Source: Candidatus Thorarchaeota archaeon MP11T_1
GTDB lineage: Archaea; Asgardarchaeota; Thorarchaeia; Thorarchaeales; Thorarchaeaceae
Direction: 5' to 3'
Length of the DNA stretch: 6,148 nucleotides
Assembly (NCBI GenBank): GCA_002825515.1
Contig: PJET01000100.1
Span: 1 to 6,148, forward strand
Every line of letters starts with the position of its first letter. Positions within the stretch are counted from its first letter, which is position 1. The notes beneath the pieces are model-generated. The model did no database searches and was not told where the DNA came from. It saw only the letters and a list, made by a program, of their open reading frames with translations. This document shows, in pieces, positions 4,238 through 6,148 of this stretch. The translations under genes and the position numbers were made by a program.

Positions 4238-6148
4238 TCAGTCTTCGTCTGACGAAGTTGCTTCCGTATTTTCACTGTTCTTTTTGTTGTTACTTTCTTT
4301 AAGCTCTTCAATCGCTAGCAAGCTCTCCTCTTGTTCTGTCCGAAGCCTCCGCTTCATACGTCTACTCTCGTTGAACAGAATATATCGGTAACCCACAATG
4401 AGAGCAACAACACCCACAGCGGCCACAAGGATGAGTCCTACATTGGCGACAACCCATTGCCATGCTGAAACATGTGGGTCAAGAGGGTCGAATCCGTTCA
4501 TGACCTCCCAGTAGTCTGAATATGTATCATCGTCAGTGTCAGGATCGTAGGGATTTGTGCCATAATACTCTTCTAGGTAGTTCAAAAGGTACTCTCCATC
4601 TGCATCTCCCGCCCCATCTGATGGATCCAGAGGGTCAAAATTCCACAGGACTTCCCACCCATCACTCGCAAGATCAGAATCTGTATCGTTGCTATTTGGA
4701 TGTGTGCCACGAAGATACTCATCATAATTAGTCAGCGTATCATTATCAAGGTCACCATATGTATCGTTGAGGAGAGGATTCAAGTCAAAATTAATCTCCC
4801 AACCGTCCGGCATGAGGTCATCATCTGAATCACTATCCAGAGGTGACGTGCCGTACGTGTGTACTTCTAATCCATCTGACACCGAGTCAGCATCACAGTC
4901 GCTTTTGTTGGGATCAGTGCCATGTTGGAACTCTTCTAGATTCAAAAGCTCATCGTTGTCAAGGTCGCCGTCTGCATCATCTGTGAGTGGATTCAGACCG
5001 TTGAAGTACTCCCAGTCATCAGGCATCAGGTCTGAGTCCGTGTCATCATTATGATAGTCTGTGCCTATTTGTGATTCCAGATAATTCATGAGACCATCAT
5101 TGTCAAAGTCCAAGTACATCTCATCATTGAGTCTATAGTTGTATACCCATGTGTCGCCTAGTAGACCCCCAGTTCCACTTCCTCCAAACATTATAGTTCT
5201 ATCAGATTCGACATCATATGCAATGGAATAGTCATTCCTAGCTGGAGGAGGATAGAGTGAGAACATATTGGTCCACACACTTGAGATAAGATTGAATGTC
5301 CATGTTTCATTAACGAAACCATAAGCGGGGTTGGGTGTTGGACCTGCAGCTGCTATAACAATCTGTGACTCCAGATCATATGAGATTGTAAAACCGAAAG
5401 GTTGGGGAGCAGTGATGTGCGACAGTTCTGTCCATTCATTAGTTGCAGTCCGATACTCCCAGATGTCACTGGAATAATACCCAGACACCTTTCCACCCCC
5501 TAACAACAATCGATTGCCGACGTTGTCATATGTCATGCTTGAGTAGTATCTGGCTTCTGGGTGCACTACTGTGGTGACGTTAGTCCAAGTATTAGATGTC
5601 AGATTATATATCCAGGTCTCATAGCTTACATAAATTTCTTGAAGGAACGGGTGATAGCCTGTGACACCTCCAAACAATACGAAGACATCTGACTCATTAT
5701 CATAAGCCATACTCGCGTAGACTCTCGGACTTGGATGAATGATTGGAGACATGTTTGTCCAAGTGTTGGCATTAAGGTCATACACCCATGTGTCATCCAA
5801 ATAGGCCCCGCTTACGTATGAAAAGGGATCTAAACCCCCTTCAATTGAGCCTCCAAACATGACTATTACATCATTCTCCTTGCTATATGCCATGCAATGA
5901 CCCCCTCGTCCGGGGGGTAGAACTACTGGGGACATGTTTGTCCAAGTATTGCTATTGTAATCATAGCTCCATGTGTCATTCCAAGTGCCGGTTTCCGACC
6001 ATCCACTAAATATGACCATTCTGTCCGACTCGTCACTATATACTATTGGTGAACTGCATCTCATCCCTGGCGAAACAACTGGGGTTACTTGCTGCCAGTC
6101 AGAGTCAACATCATTCCACAAGTTGCTATTAGTATCGTATGCCCAGCA
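4238..6148 (-). CDS. Surface-anchored kelch-propeller protein with Asp-rich TSP3-like stalk (copy B, N-terminus outside window)
   Basis: The frame is open to the last base of the window, and 636 residues are visible. The first visible codons (C-W-A-Y-D-T-N-S-N-L-W) match copy A residues 362-372, so roughly 360 N-terminal residues should lie beyond the right edge. Visible parts, numbered from the first visible codon: the end of kelch motif 6 and the linker (1-~25), motifs 7-12 (~26-340), Asp-rich TSP3-like repeats (~345-558), one membrane helix (~564-592), and a 44-residue charged tail (593-636) ending D-E-D with a TGA stop. The role should match copy A: a membrane-anchored extracellular binder with a probable calcium-binding stalk. 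Against copy A, the linker, blade framework, stalk and helix are conserved, whereas loops after the GG doublets differ in sequence and length. It is not a short gene starting near 6121; that codon is an internal Leu (TTG). Confidence 0.92.
   Translation of the reverse strand, partial: CWAYDTNSNLWNDVDSDWQQVTPVVSPGMRCSSPIVYSDESDRMVIFSGWSETGTWNDTWSYDYNSNTWTNMSPVVLPPGRGGHCMAYSKENDVIVMFGGSIEGGLDPFSYVSGAYLDDTWVYDLNANTWTNMSPIIHPSPRVYASMAYDNESDVFVLFGGVTGYHPFLQEIYVSYETWIYNLTSNTWTNVTTVVHPEARYYSSMTYDNVGNRLLLGGGKVSGYYSSDIWEYRTATNEWTELSHITAPQPFGFTISYDLESQIVIAAAGPTPNPAYGFVNETWTFNLISSVWTNMFSLYPPPARNDYSIAYDVESDRTIMFGGSGTGGLLGDTWVYNYRLNDEMYLDFDNDGLMNYLESQIGTDYHNDDTDSDLMPDDWEYFNGLNPLTDDADGDLDNDELLNLEEFQHGTDPNKSDCDADSVSDGLEVHTYGTSPLDSDSDDDLMPDGWEINFDLNPLLNDTYGDLDNDTLTNYDEYLRGTHPNSNDTDSDLASDGWEVLWNFDPLDPSDGAGDADGEYLLNYLEEYYGTNPYDPDTDDDTYSDYWEVMNGFDPLDPHVSAWQWVVANVGLILVAAVGVVALIVGYRYILFNESRRMKRRLRTEQEESLLAIEELKESNNKKNSENTEATSSDED
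4475..5113 (-). repeat. Asp-rich TSP3-like repeats of copy B
   Basis: Same arrangement as in copy A: about four acidic units with D-G-W-E and N-P-L segments, leading into the conserved W-Q-W-V-V-A-N at the start of the membrane helix. It is one residue shorter than in copy A, in the unit that is irregular there. Calcium binding is inferred from the D-x-D-x-D pattern. Confidence 0.75.
5028..5133. repeat. 106-nt perfect repeat, copy B member (identical to 1800-1905)
   Basis: Partner of 1800-1905, at an offset of exactly 3228 nt, in the same direct orientation and at the same place in the protein. Confidence 0.9.
5129..6148 (-). repeat. Kelch motifs 7-12 of copy B plus end of motif 6
   Basis: Six complete kelch motifs are visible, each aligning with motifs 7-12 of copy A, including the degenerate motifs 10 and 11 and the shortened motif 12. 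The end of motif 6 and the extra strand-like linker (S-D-W-Q-Q-V-T-P) are also present, so the first propeller of copy A probably has a counterpart beyond the edge. Confidence 0.85.

Larger units (their letters stand above)
4238..6148. repeat. Tandem duplication, unit in copy B (pairs with 1010-2908)
   Basis: Direct-repeat partner of 1010-2908. The duplication continues beyond the right edge, because the last 62 bases (6087-6148) are identical to 2847-2908. Confidence 0.9.

Noticed and set aside
4522..5054. Plus-strand open frames at 4522-4731 and 4767-5054
   Set aside because: Antisense shadows of the Asp-rich repeats; composition is biased and no known domain or ribosome site is seen.
6119..6121. 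Possible start codon for copy B at 6121
   Set aside because: The codon is TTG, an internal Leu; the frame continues to the window edge with residues matching copy A, so the gene is cut off by the window.
1010..6148. CRISPR-like or non-coding tandem repeats
   Set aside because: The repetition is codon-periodic and explained by kelch and Asp-rich protein repeats; there is no constant repeat with unique spacers.

Overview
The window looks archaeal. All genes lie on the minus strand. Large secreted proteins built from kelch beta-propellers, Asp-rich thrombospondin type 3 (TSP3)-like repeats and one C-terminal membrane anchor are typical of archaeal surface proteins. I recall this kelch/TSP3/TM style from Asgard archaea, Thorarchaeota in particular. 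That assignment is from memory and protein style only; there is no rRNA or marker gene here to confirm it.

Layout, in transcription order (right to left). (1) 6148-4238: the 3' part of a kelch/TSP3/TM surface protein (copy B), open at the right edge, with its N-terminus outside the window. (2) 4237-3992: a 246-bp spacer holding the most likely promoter, an A/T-rich TATA-like box near 4083-4092. (3) 3991-1010: a complete 993-residue paralogue (copy A): signal peptide, 12 kelch motifs, about four Asp-rich repeat units, one membrane helix and a short charged cytoplasmic tail. (4) 1009-897: a 113-bp spacer. (5) 896-6: an unrelated, unrecognised 296-residue protein with a Cys-rich N-terminal part and a helical C-terminal part.

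The main signal is the tandem pair of surface proteins. The copies align end to end over everything visible, at a spacing of about 3.23-3.25 kb. They share long stretches identical at the DNA level, including 106 nt at 1800-1905 = 5028-5133. Inside the propeller every length difference, and most of the clustered amino-acid change, falls in one structural position: the loop between the 'GG' strand and the 'TWxY' strand of each blade. The scaffold, Asp-rich stalk and membrane helix are conserved, and the tails have drifted. This looks like a duplicated cell-surface binder whose copies are diversifying their ligand-facing loops.

A second structural point is that the 12 kelch motifs appear to split 6+6. 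An extra strand-like segment sits between motifs 6 and 7, and motif 12 lacks its own last strand, which suggests two six-bladed propellers in series. No RNA gene, CRISPR array, transposase or convincing terminator was seen.
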